A DNA stretch of 64,000 nucleotides, taken from contig NZ_LVJI01000054.1 in the NCBI RefSeq assembly GCF_001637225.1, positions 62,001-126,000 of the forward strand, written 5' to 3'. The notes below the pieces were generated by a model, which was given only the letters and a program-made list of their open reading frames with translations, was not told the DNA's origin and made no database searches. Position 1 is the first letter of the stretch. Every line of letters begins with the position of its first letter. Both the position numbers and the translations under genes were made by a program. Origin of the DNA: Paenibacillus antarcticus (GTDB lineage Bacteria; Bacillota; Bacilli; Paenibacillales; Paenibacillaceae). Shown here one piece after another: positions 1-8,818 of this stretch.

Positions 1-1541
1 GCGGTAATACGAATACGGCGAGTCAACCAAGTGCAAGTTCAAAAAAAGCCGTTAATATTGGAATTACATTCTCACCTAGTACATTGAATCCATTGTCACC
101 GGTGGGTCTAGCATCTTCTTACGTAACGGGCTTAATGTTTCTACCACTTGTCGATATCGATGAAGATTTGACCTACAAGCCTATGTTGGCAGATTCTATA
201 GAAACAACAGACAATACAACCTTTACAATCAAATTAAATGAAAAAGCAAAATGGACAGATGGCACGCCAGTGACTTCTGATGATGTGATTTTTACACTGA
301 AGTTGATGGCTAACCCTAAGGTTGCATCTGTCTATGCTTATACATTCGGTATATTGGAAGGACTTGACGATTCAGGATATTTACAAGAAGGCAAGACTGA
401 TATCTCTGGTGTTAAGAAAGTGGACGAACATACATTAGAGTTGAAGACGAAAGCGCCAACTACGCTGAATATTTTTAAAGATACGATCGGAAGATATCTT
501 CTGACTGTACCACAGGCGGCTTTAAAGGATATTGCTCCAGAGAACATCAATAAGAGTGAGTTCATGCAAAAGCCTACCGTAACCAACGGTCCTTTCAAAC
601 TTGTAGAGTACAACCGGGATCATTTTGTTCAGATGGATGCCAATAAGGATTATTTCAAAGGTGCACCTAAGCTTGAGCAGTTGAATTTCAAGGTACTACA
701 AGGTACTGCGATCTCCACACAGTTACAAAGCGGAGAAATTGACATGAATATTCCTTCTGTCGGTGTCATTCCAATTGAAGATTATGAAAAGGTTAAGGGA
801 ATGGAAGGAATCTCGACAGTAGACGGACCTGCTATTGCAAGTCAGTTCATGTATATCAATGAGAAATCGGTTCCAGATGCTAAACAAAGACAAGCTATTT
901 CTTATGCATTAAACCGTGAACTGATTGTGAATAAACTACTTAAGGGTAATGGGGAAGTTGTAGATGGATTCTTCACAAGTTATAGCCCATATGTAGATAC
1001 AAATGTTAAGCCAGTTGCTTTTGACCCAGAAAAGGCTAAGAGTTTGTTGCAAGAGTCTGGTTGGGACACTGGAAAAACACTGAATCTGTCCGTTTTGTCT
1101 GGCGATAGTACGCTAGAGAACGCGGCTAATATTATGGCTGAGAATCTAAAGAGTGTTGGAATCAATGTGAAAATTCAAATGGCTGATCTAGCAACACTGA
1201 TAGATAAGCTAGTGAAGATGGAATACGATTTGGGAATCCTAACCGTTTCCTTAACACCAATCAATCCATTACCAGATGTAGCCTACTTCTTACAAGAGGG
1301 TAACCCGAATGGATATCATAATGTTGAAATAGATAAATTGATTACTTTGTTGAAATCTGAAACAGATGAAGCGAAGATCAAAGGTTATTATAGTGAGCTG
1401 CAAAAGATTGTTGCACAAGATGTTCCTATGCCTTCTATTTATTCTACAAAAGCTTTGGGTGCTATAAATAATAGAGTTACAGTCGCTAAACCTAAGGACT
1501 TCGGAATGTTTATCAATGTTAATGAGTGGGATGTAAAATAA
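1..1541 (+). CDS. Peptide-type ABC transporter substrate-binding lipoprotein (SBP_bac_5), 5'-truncated by the window edge
   Basis: Reading frame codons begin at base 3 and end with TAA at 1539-1541. The first visible residues, GNTNTASQPSASSKK, look like the flexible linker that follows a lipobox cysteine, and bases 1-2 (GC) would fit the end of a TGC codon, so only the signal peptide is probably missing. The body has family-5 binding-protein features: an N-terminal PLVDIDEDLTYKPMLADS stretch, then the TDGTPVTSDDVIFTLK motif typical of Opp/Dpp/Nik binding proteins, and late helices such as QRQAISYALNRE. It would bind extracellular oligopeptides (or another small ligand) and deliver them to the permeases downstream. 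The next ATPase gene starts about 45 nt later, so the gene is first or near-first in a five-gene importer operon. The ligand cannot be told from sequence alone. Confidence 0.9.
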   Translation, partial: GNTNTASQPSASSKKAVNIGITFSPSTLNPLSPVGLASSYVTGLMFLPLVDIDEDLTYKPMLADSIETTDNTTFTIKLNEKAKWTDGTPVTSDDVIFTLKLMANPKVASVYAYTFGILEGLDDSGYLQEGKTDISGVKKVDEHTLELKTKAPTTLNIFKDTIGRYLLTVPQAALKDIAPENINKSEFMQKPTVTNGPFKLVEYNRDHFVQMDANKDYFKGAPKLEQLNFKVLQGTAISTQLQSGEIDMNIPSVGVIPIEDYEKVKGMEGISTVDGPAIASQFMYINEKSVPDAKQRQAISYALNRELIVNKLLKGNGEVVDGFFTSYSPYVDTNVKPVAFDPEKAKSLLQESGWDTGKTLNLSVLSGDSTLENAANIMAENLKSVGINVKIQMADLATLIDKLVKMEYDLGILTVSLTPINPLPDVAYFLQEGNPNGYHNVEIDKLITLLKSETDEAKIKGYYSELQKIVAQDVPMPSIYSTKALGAINNRVTVAKPKDFGMFINVNEWDVK

Positions 1542-1586
1542 ACATTGAGCCCTTACGTTAATCAGAGCATAAAGGTGATGACAGAG

Positions 1587-2588
1587 ATGGATGATTTGCT
1601 TGCGGTCAATCATCTGCAAACGGCTTTTGACACAGATCAAGGATTGGTCGTAAGTGTAGATGATGTGAGTTTTCGCCTGAAGCCAGGGGAAACCCTGGCG
1701 CTCGTAGGTGAATCGGGCTCTGGAAAGAGCGTTACAGCATTGTCCGTTATGCAACTTCTTGGAAAAGGGAGTCGCATCGTTGGCGGAAAAGTATGGTTTG
1801 AAGGTACAAATGTCTTAGAATTGGATGATAAGTTGATGAGAGAAATTCGTGGGAATAAGATCTCTATGATCTTTCAAGAACCTATGACATCTCTTAATCC
1901 AGTTCTTACCATCGGATATCAAATGTGTGAATCGATCATGCTTCATTTGAAGCAGAGCAAGAAAGAGGCCCGAGAGGCCGCTATCGCAATGTTAAGAAAA
2001 GTGGGATTGCCAAGGGTAGAACAAATCATGGATGAATATCCTTTGGCTTTATCCGGCGGGATGAGACAGCGGGTTATGATCGCTATGGCCCTTTCTTGCA
2101 AACCTAAAGTGTTGATTGCTGATGAACCTACAACAGCACTTGATGTGACAGTCCAAGCACAGATCATGCAATTGATGAAAGAACTGTGTGAAGAATCAGG
2201 TACAGCTATTTTATTGATTACGCATGATTTGGGAGTAGTTGCTGAAATGGCAGATCGTGTACTTGTCATGTATGCAGGTCAGGTTGTTGAAGAAACGGAT
2301 GTATATACACTTTTTGATCATCCGGAGCATCCATACACGAAGGGACTACTAAAGTCTATTCCTCGTATTGATGCAGATGAACATGAATCATTAGAGTCTA
2401 TACCGGGTGTCGTGCCAGTGAGATACCAGAACATTGCTGGATGCCGATTCTACAATCGGTGTCCTATTGCGACGGAGACTTGTAAGAGCGTTCTACCTCC
2501 ATTAGCAATAACGAATGAAGGTCATTACACACGCTGCTGGGAAGTCGGAAACATCAAGGAAGGGGTGTGGGAGGAAGCCTATGAATAG
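1587..2588 (+). CDS. Oligopeptide/dipeptide ABC importer ATPase, OppD/DppD type
   Basis: Cytoplasmic ATP-binding subunit. Walker A is GESGSGKS, the signature is LSGGMRQR, Walker B is VLIADEPTTALDV, and the C-terminal extension has the cysteine-containing CRFYNRCPIATETC motif found in OppD/DppD proteins, which can hold an iron-sulfur cluster in some members. I chose ATG 1587 because AAAGGTG at 1571-1577 lies 9 nt before it; ATG 1578 and an upstream TTG at 1545 are possible but less well placed. The end overlaps the next ATPase gene by 8 nt, a sign of translational coupling. It pairs with the OppF-type ATPase to drive uptake. Confidence 0.9.
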   Translation: MDDLLAVNHLQTAFDTDQGLVVSVDDVSFRLKPGETLALVGESGSGKSVTALSVMQLLGKGSRIVGGKVWFEGTNVLELDDKLMREIRGNKISMIFQEPMTSLNPVLTIGYQMCESIMLHLKQSKKEAREAAIAMLRKVGLPRVEQIMDEYPLALSGGMRQRVMIAMALSCKPKVLIADEPTTALDVTVQAQIMQLMKELCEESGTAILLITHDLGVVAEMADRVLVMYAGQVVEETDVYTLFDHPEHPYTKGLLKSIPRIDADEHESLESIPGVVPVRYQNIAGCRFYNRCPIATETCKSVLPPLAITNEGHYTRCWEVGNIKEGVWEEAYE

Positions 2589-3570
2589 TCAGAATAACAA
2601 GCAACCCTCACCACTTCTGTCTTTGGAACAGTTGAAAGTGTATTATCCCATTCGTAAAGGAATTATCAAGCGTACGGTTGATAACGTGAAAGCTGTGGAT
2701 GGCGTAGATTTAAGTATATATTCAGGGGAGACGCTTGGATTAGTTGGTGAATCAGGGTGCGGAAAGTCTACGATTGGTAAGGCTATTGTAGGACTTGAGA
2801 AACCTACTAAGGGACGTATTCTGTTTGATGGAGATGACATCGCTGGATATTCTTCTGATGAAATGATCAATCTTAGATCAGAGCTACAAATTGTATTTCA
2901 AGATCCTTATTCATCTTTGAATCCACGTAAACGTGTTATTGATCTATTGAGTGAGCCTCTTAGGGTTCATCGTATCGTATCTAATGGAGATGTCTCTAAA
3001 GAAGTGGATAGGTTGTTGGACCTTGTGGGTCTTCCTAAGAACAGCAAGAATCGTTATCCGCATGAATTCTCTGGTGGTCAGCGGCAGCGAATTGGGATTG
3101 CGAGAGCCCTATCTTTAAGACCGAAGTTGATTGTTTGTGATGAACCTGTATCTGCATTAGATGTGTCCATTCAGGCACAAGTATTGAATTTGTTCAAGGA
3201 CTTACAGAAGGAATTGAATCTTACCTATCTCTTTATTGCTCATGGTCTTGGTGCTGTGAAATATATAAGTGATAGGATCGCAGTTATGTATCTTGGTAAA
3301 ATAGTAGAGATCGGGCCTACAAAAGAGATTTTCCAAAATCCTAAACATCCCTATACCCGAGCTTTGATGGATGCATCGCCTATTCCGAATCCTCACTTAA
3401 GGAATAGGAAAAAGGTTGTGTTACAAGGCGACGTTCCGAGTCCTGTTAATCCACCCAAGGGATGTCGTTTTCACACACGTTGTCCTATGGCAGAAGCGGT
3501 ATGCCGTGTACAGGAACCTGAGTTGACAGGAGACAGCCTGCACTCATCTGCCTGCTTTTTCTCTCACTGA
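2581..3570 (+). CDS. Oligopeptide/dipeptide ABC importer ATPase, OppF/DppF type
   Basis: Second ATPase of the importer. Walker A GESGCGKST, signature FSGGQRQR, Walker B LIVCDEPVSALDV, and a C-terminal CRFHTRCPMAEAVC cysteine motif matching the OppF/DppF subfamily. The frame is open further upstream, but ATG 2581 has GGGAGGA about 5 nt ahead and overlaps the previous stop codon, so it is the likely start. Length, about 329 residues, is normal. It would form a heterodimer with the preceding ATPase beneath the two permeases. One deviation: the H-loop region reads FIAHGLGAV where FISHDLSVV is usual, so the residue after the switch histidine is Gly instead of Asp. The histidine itself is kept. Confidence 0.9.
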   Translation: MNSQNNKQPSPLLSLEQLKVYYPIRKGIIKRTVDNVKAVDGVDLSIYSGETLGLVGESGCGKSTIGKAIVGLEKPTKGRILFDGDDIAGYSSDEMINLRSELQIVFQDPYSSLNPRKRVIDLLSEPLRVHRIVSNGDVSKEVDRLLDLVGLPKNSKNRYPHEFSGGQRQRIGIARALSLRPKLIVCDEPVSALDVSIQAQVLNLFKDLQKELNLTYLFIAHGLGAVKYISDRIAVMYLGKIVEIGPTKEIFQNPKHPYTRALMDASPIPNPHLRNRKKVVLQGDVPSPVNPPKGCRFHTRCPMAEAVCRVQEPELTGDSLHSSACFFSH

Positions 3571-3594
3571 TGAAGATCCGAGGTGTTGTAAGTA

Positions 3595-4548
3595 TTGTTT
3601 AATTACGTTATACGACGAATATTTATTGCCATTCCAGTCCTGATTGGCGTGACCATTATTAATTTCATTATTATGAGTATGGCACCAGGAAGTCCTGTAG
3701 ATATGCTTATAAGCCCGCAGATACCAGCGGAAGCACTAGCGGCAAAGAGAATAGAACTAGGGCTTGATGCTCCAGCCTATGTGCAATATTTAAGTTGGTT
3801 CAAACATTTGCTTCAAGGTGATTTGGGTTATTCTATGATCACCTATGAGCCTGTCTTGAACATGATTCTATCACGTATGGGACCTACACTACTCCTCATG
3901 GGCGTTTCTCTCATTATTGGTGTAGCCATCGCCGTACCTCTTGGCATCTTAAGTGCTAGGAAACAATATTCTAAATTAGATTATGCTGCGGTGACGGGTT
4001 CTTTCCTTGGTATTTCCGTGCCTAACTTCTTTCTTGGTCTTGGTCTTATCTACGTCTTTTCAATATGGTTAAAGATTCTTCCTTCCAGTGGAATGACAAC
4101 GCTCGGGAGTGAAGGTGGATTTGGCGACATATTGTTACATTTAATTATGCCTGTCATTGTACTGACGGCGAATGTTGCAGGACGAAATATTAGGTATGTT
4201 CGATCTAGCATGTTAGAAATTCTAGAACAAGATTATTTGCGAACAGCACGGGCTAAAGGGCTGAAAGAAACATTAGTCATCAATAGACATGCTGTGAGAA
4301 ATGCCTTGATTCCAATCATCACGGTGCTTGGAATGGAAATTCCCATATTATTTGGTGGAGCCGTTGTTATTGAACAGATATTCTCATGGCCAGGCATTGG
4401 CCAACTGACGATGTCTTCCATTATGAGTCGTGATTACTCTACAATTATGGGGCTTAACTTAACGGCTGCCGTCATTGTCATAGTGGCTAATTTGTTGACA
4501 GATATCACGTATGCCCTGGTTGATCCGAGAATCAAATACAGTAAATAG
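3595..4548 (+). CDS. Peptide-type ABC importer permease, OppB/DppB type
   Basis: Integral membrane subunit of about 317 residues. It begins MFNYVIRRIFIAIPVLIGVT, the standard start of the DppB/OppB family, followed by the periplasmic-side insertion and a BPD_transp_1 core. The EAA loop that contacts the ATPases is visible as DYLRTARAKGLKE. The start is TTG at 3595 with GAGGTG at 3580-3585, 9 nt upstream. About six transmembrane helices are expected. It lies directly after the two ATPases and 14 nt before its partner permease, so the gene order is binding protein, ATPase, ATPase, permease, permease. Confidence 0.9.
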   Translation: MFNYVIRRIFIAIPVLIGVTIINFIIMSMAPGSPVDMLISPQIPAEALAAKRIELGLDAPAYVQYLSWFKHLLQGDLGYSMITYEPVLNMILSRMGPTLLLMGVSLIIGVAIAVPLGILSARKQYSKLDYAAVTGSFLGISVPNFFLGLGLIYVFSIWLKILPSSGMTTLGSEGGFGDILLHLIMPVIVLTANVAGRNIRYVRSSMLEILEQDYLRTARAKGLKETLVINRHAVRNALIPIITVLGMEIPILFGGAVVIEQIFSWPGIGQLTMSSIMSRDYSTIMGLNLTAAVIVIVANLLTDITYALVDPRIKYSK

Positions 4549-4562
4549 AAAGCGGCGGTTTA

Positions 4563-5483
4563 ATGAATTTATTTGAAAGATACTTTACAGGGCGTAAAGA
4601 GCCGCAATTGGACACGGATATGATCTGGCCTGAGGGTGATGAAAGCTCGATAAAGTTATTCACACGAAGGTTTAAGAAGCATAAACTTGCCGTTGCTGGC
4701 CTTGGTGTGATCATCATTCTAACCTTATGTGCGATATTCGCACCTTTAATCGCGCCTTATGATCCAACGACAGTTACAGAGAGCTTCGGTGCAGCACCCT
4801 CTATGGATCATCTTATGGGTACGGATCAAGTCGGACGCGATCAACTGAGCCGCCTTATCTATTCTGCGCGGGTATCTTTGTCCGTTGGGGTTGGTTCTAT
4901 CCTCATAGCAGTAGCTATTGGGACAATTCTTGGGCTTATTTCCGGGTATTTCGGGGGATGGATTGATAGCCTTATTATGAGAATTACGGATATGTTCATG
5001 GCATTTCCCTATATCATGCTTATTCTTGTTGTTGCAAGCATCGTAGGGCCAGGACTTATGAATATGATTATTATTCTGGGGGTTCTGGGTTGGCCAGGTA
5101 TCGCACGTCTTGTAAGAGGGAATGTGCTAACCCTCAAAGAGGCTGAGTATGTTAAGGCAAGTGTTGTACTTGGTTATTCAACGCCAAGGATATTATTTCA
5201 TCATATTCTTCCGAATACCGTGGCTCCTATATTGATCTATGCTACTTCAGGAATTGCAGGAGCTATTCTCGATGAAGCAGCGTTGAGTTTTCTAGGTCTT
5301 GGTGTTCAACCGCCCACGCCAAGCTGGGGGAACATGCTTGCTAGTGCTCAATCGCTGACTGTACTTACATCGCAACCGTGGCTGTGGATTCCACCAGGTG
5401 TTATGATTATACTGAGCGTATTGTCCATTAACTTTGTGGGTGATGCCCTACGTGATGCACTCGATCCGAAGAATACAAAATAG
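4563..5483 (+). CDS. Peptide-type ABC importer permease, OppC/DppC type
   Basis: Partner permease, about 306 residues. It has the N-terminal OppC_N segment (RRFKKHKLAVAGLGVIIIL), the extracellular GTDQVGRDQLSRLIY motif diagnostic of OppC/DppC proteins, and an EAA loop EAEYVKASVVLGYS. The C-terminal AALSFLGLGVQPPTPSWG segment is also typical. The start is ATG 4563; its SD is weak (AAAGCGGCGG), which suggests coupling to the preceding gene. It is the last gene of the operon, since a stem-loop follows at once. With its partner it forms the membrane channel. Confidence 0.9.
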   Translation: MNLFERYFTGRKEPQLDTDMIWPEGDESSIKLFTRRFKKHKLAVAGLGVIIILTLCAIFAPLIAPYDPTTVTESFGAAPSMDHLMGTDQVGRDQLSRLIYSARVSLSVGVGSILIAVAIGTILGLISGYFGGWIDSLIMRITDMFMAFPYIMLILVVASIVGPGLMNMIIILGVLGWPGIARLVRGNVLTLKEAEYVKASVVLGYSTPRILFHHILPNTVAPILIYATSGIAGAILDEAALSFLGLGVQPPTPSWGNMLASAQSLTVLTSQPWLWIPPGVMIILSVLSINFVGDALRDALDPKNTK

Positions 5484-5490
5484 TTAAAAT

Positions 5491-5520
5491 CGGTAATCCT
5501 CGTAAGAGGGTTGCCGGTTA
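5491..5520 (+). terminator. Stem-loop after the peptide importer operon
   Basis: An 11-bp stem (5491-5501 with 5506-5516, two G-U pairs) with a GTAA loop begins 7 nt after the permease stop codon. The following bases are GTTATTTGT, only moderately T-rich, so termination may be partial. Confidence 0.6.
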
Positions 5521-5549
5521 TTTGTCTACATTAAGGGAGCGTGATTGAC

Positions 5550-6206
5550 ATGAATGAAATATCTCAAGCAAGAATTATACAACAAGCAACGGAATTTGTA
5601 CGATGTGAATTAGAGAACGAGAGCAGTGGACATGACTGGTATCATATATATCGAGTGACGCAATCAGCCAAGACGATTGCAATCGAAGAAGGAGCAGATT
5701 TATTTGTGTGTGAACTTGCTGCACTACTTCATGATATTGCCGATGCTAAGTTAAACGTTAGTGAAGAAGTGGGTCTAACGAGAGTGAATGCTTGGTTGGA
5801 TCAACACGAGGTTCCTACAGAAGCTAGCCATCATATCATGCAGATTATTTCCACGATGTCTTATAAGGGTGGTGGCAAACCTCCGATGGCTACACTTGAA
5901 GGGATGGTTGTCCAAGACGCCGATCGTCTGGATGCAATCGGGGCGATGGGGATAGCGAGAGTCTTTGCATTCTCCGGTTCGAAGGGACGGAAGTTCCATG
6001 ATCCTTCCGTTGATCCTCGTATGAATATGTCTGAAGAAGAATATCGCAATGGTGAAGATACCGCTATTAATCATTTCTACGAGAAACTGCTGAAGCTCAA
6101 AGATTTAATGAATACGAACTATGGTAGGAAGCTTGCTTTGGGGCGTCATCAATTCATGCTGGATTATTTAGATCGGTTCTATGCGGAATGGGATGGAAAG
6201 AAATAA
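5550..6206 (+). CDS. HD-domain phosphohydrolase (YedJ-like)
   Basis: A protein of about 218 residues with metal-binding residues of the HD superfamily: a first His in GHDWYHIYRV, the HD pair in LAALLHDIADAKL, a later His in SHHIMQIIST and an Asp in VVQDADRLDAIGAMGIAR. This layout matches the YedJ/YpgQ group of small HD hydrolases, some of which act on nucleotides; the substrate here is not known. ATG 5550 is preferred since AAGGGAG (5533-5539) sits 10 nt upstream; the GTG at 5541 is too close to it. The gene follows the peptide importer but is separated from it by a stem-loop, so it may have its own promoter. Confidence 0.85.
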   Translation: MNEISQARIIQQATEFVRCELENESSGHDWYHIYRVTQSAKTIAIEEGADLFVCELAALLHDIADAKLNVSEEVGLTRVNAWLDQHEVPTEASHHIMQIISTMSYKGGGKPPMATLEGMVVQDADRLDAIGAMGIARVFAFSGSKGRKFHDPSVDPRMNMSEEEYRNGEDTAINHFYEKLLKLKDLMNTNYGRKLALGRHQFMLDYLDRFYAEWDGKK

Positions 6207-6219
6207 GCCGCATAGGAAG

Positions 6220-6333
6220 GTGAATTATGACAAGATACCAGAACCCTTAAGGATCAATGGTGCAGGTGCGACAGAACCTGCACCTCGGGATATCTTACGA
6301 GACTTAGAGAACCCTAATATGTTAGTGCCTCCT
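6220..6333 (+). pseudogene. N-terminal fragment of oxalate decarboxylase (bicupin, OxdC-like)
   Basis: Reading from GTG 6220 gives MNYDKIPEPLRINGAGATEP followed by PRDILRDLENPNMLVPP. This matches the N-terminus of bacterial oxalate decarboxylases, which run (K)IPQPIRG..GAT...PRN..RDRQNPDMLVPPETDHG. Similarity stops exactly after LVPP at 6333. The next base, 6334, is the last base of the convergent MFS exporter, whose antisense then adds a few meaningless codons before TAA at 6358-6360. About 38 of roughly 390 residues remain and all cupin metal ligands are gone, so this is a deletion remnant and not a functional gene. The breakpoint coincides with the exporter's end, so a rearrangement joined the two. 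Confidence 0.75.
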
Positions 6334-7608
6334 CTAGTTATATTTCCTGATCGCTGTTAATCTTGCAATTGCATATATTCCGAATAAAAAAAGCAAACCA
6401 CCTATCAAGAACATGACAACATTTGAACTGAAAACATCAGCATAATAAGAGGCTATAGCAAGGCCTAAGGAGGGTGCGATACTCATAATGGAACCTAATA
6501 GGCCAAATACCCTTCCTTGGAGTTCTTCGGAGACTTCTAGCCTAAGGATGATGTTAATTAACAATGTACAAAATGAGAACATGAATCCAATGATGAGGAT
6601 GATGGGAATAGCTGCAGTGGGCGTTGTAGTGAATGACAAAAGGATATACATAGGTCCAATCAAAAGTAAATTGACCATGATGAGTCTACCTCGTTGCTTA
6701 ATTCTGCTGCCTAATAACAGAATTAATCCTGAACCTATCATATAACCAAGTGGAATACAGGCTTCCATGAGTCCGAACTGAAATGGCGTTGATCTCCATA
6801 CGGTAACGGCCATGACTTGAGTTAGCATTAAAGAAGGCATAAAGAAAAGGGTGAGCGTGGGTGACATAATAATTACAGCTTTAGCAAAAGGGTCTTTCCA
6901 AATGTAATGAAGACCCGTAATTAAATCGTCGATAAATTTCTTCTTCACTTTATGTAACGCGTTGTTTCTAGAAGAGGATGGAAAAGAACCCGCTAAAAGT
7001 ACTAGCATAAATGACACTAGAAAAGTTATTCCGTCAAAGATAATGGCTTGTGATACGCCAAAGGCGGCAACGAAAATCCCCCCGGCTGAAAAGCCTACTG
7101 TTCTACAAATATTTTCTGATAACGTTATTAAACCAACGGCTTTCTGAATGTGTTCTTTACCAACAACGTTCATGAGTGAGGCTTGATATGCAGGAGATTG
7201 GAATAATGCCGAAGCGGTCACAAGTCCAGTTAATATCACAATTAAGAAAAAAGGTGTGTTGGGTACGGAAATGAAGATTGCAATGGTAATTACGAGTCCA
7301 AAACTAATGATGTCGGTAATGAGCATGATTGTCCTGCGATTTACTCTGTCAGCATACGTACCTGCTATAGATCCTAATAATGAACTTAGTAGGAGATTGG
7401 TTACAACAATCATGGCCATCATTTTAGCGCTGCCCGTCATCATGAGGACCCACAAATTTAACGCTATGCTATGAAACGTATTACCAAACAAAGAAATCGA
7501 ATAAGAAATAAGTAACATAAGGAATTGCTTGTTTCTCCATACGGTAGGAAATGTTTGTATTGCGGCTTCGCTTTGACCTGTTGGAGTTGAAATGTGTGAA
7601 TTGTCCAT
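6334..7608 (-). CDS. MFS exporter (MFS_3 / enterobactin-exporter-like family)
   Basis: A membrane protein of about 424 residues with roughly 12 hydrophobic helices. The loop GTYADRVNRRTIMLITD matches the conserved GxxxDRxxRR(R/K) motif A of the major facilitator superfamily, in the MFS_3 branch that includes macrolide and siderophore exporters. The start is ATG 7608 with GAGGAGG seven to eight nt upstream on the minus strand. A LacI-type regulator gene lies just upstream on the same strand, and a perfect palindrome sits between them, so the pump is probably repressed by that neighbour. Substrate unknown. The gene abuts the oxalate decarboxylase fragment at its 3' end. Confidence 0.85.
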   Translation of the reverse strand: MDNSHISTPTGQSEAAIQTFPTVWRNKQFLMLLISYSISLFGNTFHSIALNLWVLMMTGSAKMMAMIVVTNLLLSSLLGSIAGTYADRVNRRTIMLITDIISFGLVITIAIFISVPNTPFFLIVILTGLVTASALFQSPAYQASLMNVVGKEHIQKAVGLITLSENICRTVGFSAGGIFVAAFGVSQAIIFDGITFLVSFMLVLLAGSFPSSSRNNALHKVKKKFIDDLITGLHYIWKDPFAKAVIIMSPTLTLFFMPSLMLTQVMAVTVWRSTPFQFGLMEACIPLGYMIGSGLILLLGSRIKQRGRLIMVNLLLIGPMYILLSFTTTPTAAIPIILIIGFMFSFCTLLINIILRLEVSEELQGRVFGLLGSIMSIAPSLGLAIASYYADVFSSNVVMFLIGGLLFLFGIYAIARLTAIRKYN

Positions 7609-7642
7609 AAATGATCCTCCTCATTTATTTTTTCATACAAAG

Positions 7643-7658
7643 ACTTAAACGTTTAAGT
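7643..7658. promoter_or_regulatory. Probable LacI-family operator, perfect 16-bp palindrome
   Basis: ACTTAAACGTTTAAGT is a perfect palindrome with a central CG, the usual shape of LacI/PurR-family operators. It lies 35 nt upstream of the MFS exporter start and 16 nt after the end of the LacI-type gene, a position suited to blocking exporter transcription. Confidence 0.75.
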
Positions 7659-7673
7659 GATATTCAAAAAAAA

Positions 7674-8603
7674 TTAATTTTCTGAGTTCACTTTTATATA
7701 ATGTCTATTAAGATTCTGTGTAGAATAGTCAACTTTTTGCAATAAATATTCCATTACTCGGAAAGCAGTATCAGATTTATCTTCTTTAAAGGTGATAGTT
7801 CGCGTGTTTGCACTTGTTAATATTTCTGGACAATGACATGTGCAGATAACCGTAATACTGCTAAATATATTCAGTCTCTCGAGATAATTCCCAATGAATT
7901 CATTAATGACAATCGCCTTTGTGAAGCGGATGTTTGTTGATATTGCCTCCAGTTCTGAAATATCATTAATAATGTAAATGGCATCTTCTGATAATCCGAC
8001 GGCTTCAAGAATGTATCTTACCAATGAAGCATTATTATAATTCTCCATGATTAAGCAAACTTGGGATGGATCATGGGGGGAGGCTAATTGTAAAGCGGTA
8101 TGATAATCAAAGATGATTTGTTTGAATAATTTGTCCTCTATTATGCTATCCATCAATATTAAGGGAATGCCTTCAACAAAATGCGAAGAAATCGAGTAGA
8201 AAACATCATCTCGAACATCCACTAGGAATACGGCTTCTAGCTTTCTTTCTACTATGATATCAAGTGAAGGATTGGCTGCATCTAAAGTAAATAGAAGCGT
8301 GTGGTACCCTGCTGAAGTTAATAACTGTTCTAAATTCCCAATAAATGAGGAATAATTATGACGCTTCCAATATGGCATATTAGGAGACTTATTTATAAGA
8401 ATCCCAATCAGCCCGGTTTTCTTTCTAACGAGTGAGCGAGCTGTAAGGTTGGGAATGTAATGTAGCTCTTCTGCTAAACGTAAAATGTGTGAACGTGTTG
8501 TTTCAGGAATAGTCTGATTATCGACGTTGTTCAGAACATAACTAACAGTCGCAATCGAAACGTTGGCTTTAGTAGCAATATCTTTCATCGTAGTCTTTTT
8601 CAA
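7674..8603 (-). CDS. LacI-family transcriptional regulator
   Basis: The N-terminus MKDIATKANVSIATVSYVLN is the LacI helix-turn-helix and the start of the hinge (PNLTARSLVRKKTGLIGILI follows), and the rest is a shortened periplasmic-binding-like sensor domain. The total is about 309 residues, somewhat shorter than the usual 330-340; the sensor half diverges strongly from sugar regulators, so the effector is unclear. I chose TTG 8603 because AGGGTG lies 9 nt upstream on the minus strand; ATG 8624 and a TTG at 8639 have no SD. It most likely represses the downstream MFS exporter through the palindrome at 7643-7658, and perhaps itself by read-through. Confidence 0.85.
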   Translation of the reverse strand: MKKTTMKDIATKANVSIATVSYVLNNVDNQTIPETTRSHILRLAEELHYIPNLTARSLVRKKTGLIGILINKSPNMPYWKRHNYSSFIGNLEQLLTSAGYHTLLFTLDAANPSLDIIVERKLEAVFLVDVRDDVFYSISSHFVEGIPLILMDSIIEDKLFKQIIFDYHTALQLASPHDPSQVCLIMENYNNASLVRYILEAVGLSEDAIYIINDISELEAISTNIRFTKAIVINEFIGNYLERLNIFSSITVICTCHCPEILTSANTRTITFKEDKSDTAFRVMEYLLQKVDYSTQNLNRHYIKVNSEN

Positions 8604-8740
8604 TAGTAGAATCACCCTAGTCATAGTTAATATCTTCAAGTTAGCATTTCGGTAGAGTGAGAGTCAATAGAAAGAAGCTATAAAATTTATCGAATTATTA
8701 TAGGTGTAGCCTATTAAGAAAATAGTATCTATATATTTCC

Positions 8741-8755
8741 AATTAATCATTATCA
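8741..8755 (-). promoter_or_regulatory. Weak Fur/PerR/Zur-like box in the divergent promoter region
   Basis: Read on the minus strand, TGATAATGATTAATT matches about 11 of 14 fixed positions of the Bacillus 7-1-7 box TGATAATnATTATCA. It falls between a possible -35 (TTTCCA) and -10 (TAATAT) for the rightward methyltransferase gene. In such AT-rich sequence chance is a real alternative. Confidence 0.25.
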
Positions 8756-8818
8756 ATTGTAATATGATATGAAAATACGAAGTGTATATTTTATTTGAAA
8801 AGGAAGGTGGCATGTAAG

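Noticed and set aside
8741..8755. Firm Fur-regulated promoter for the methyltransferase
   Set aside because: Only a partial match in very AT-rich DNA; kept as a low-confidence site without functional claim.
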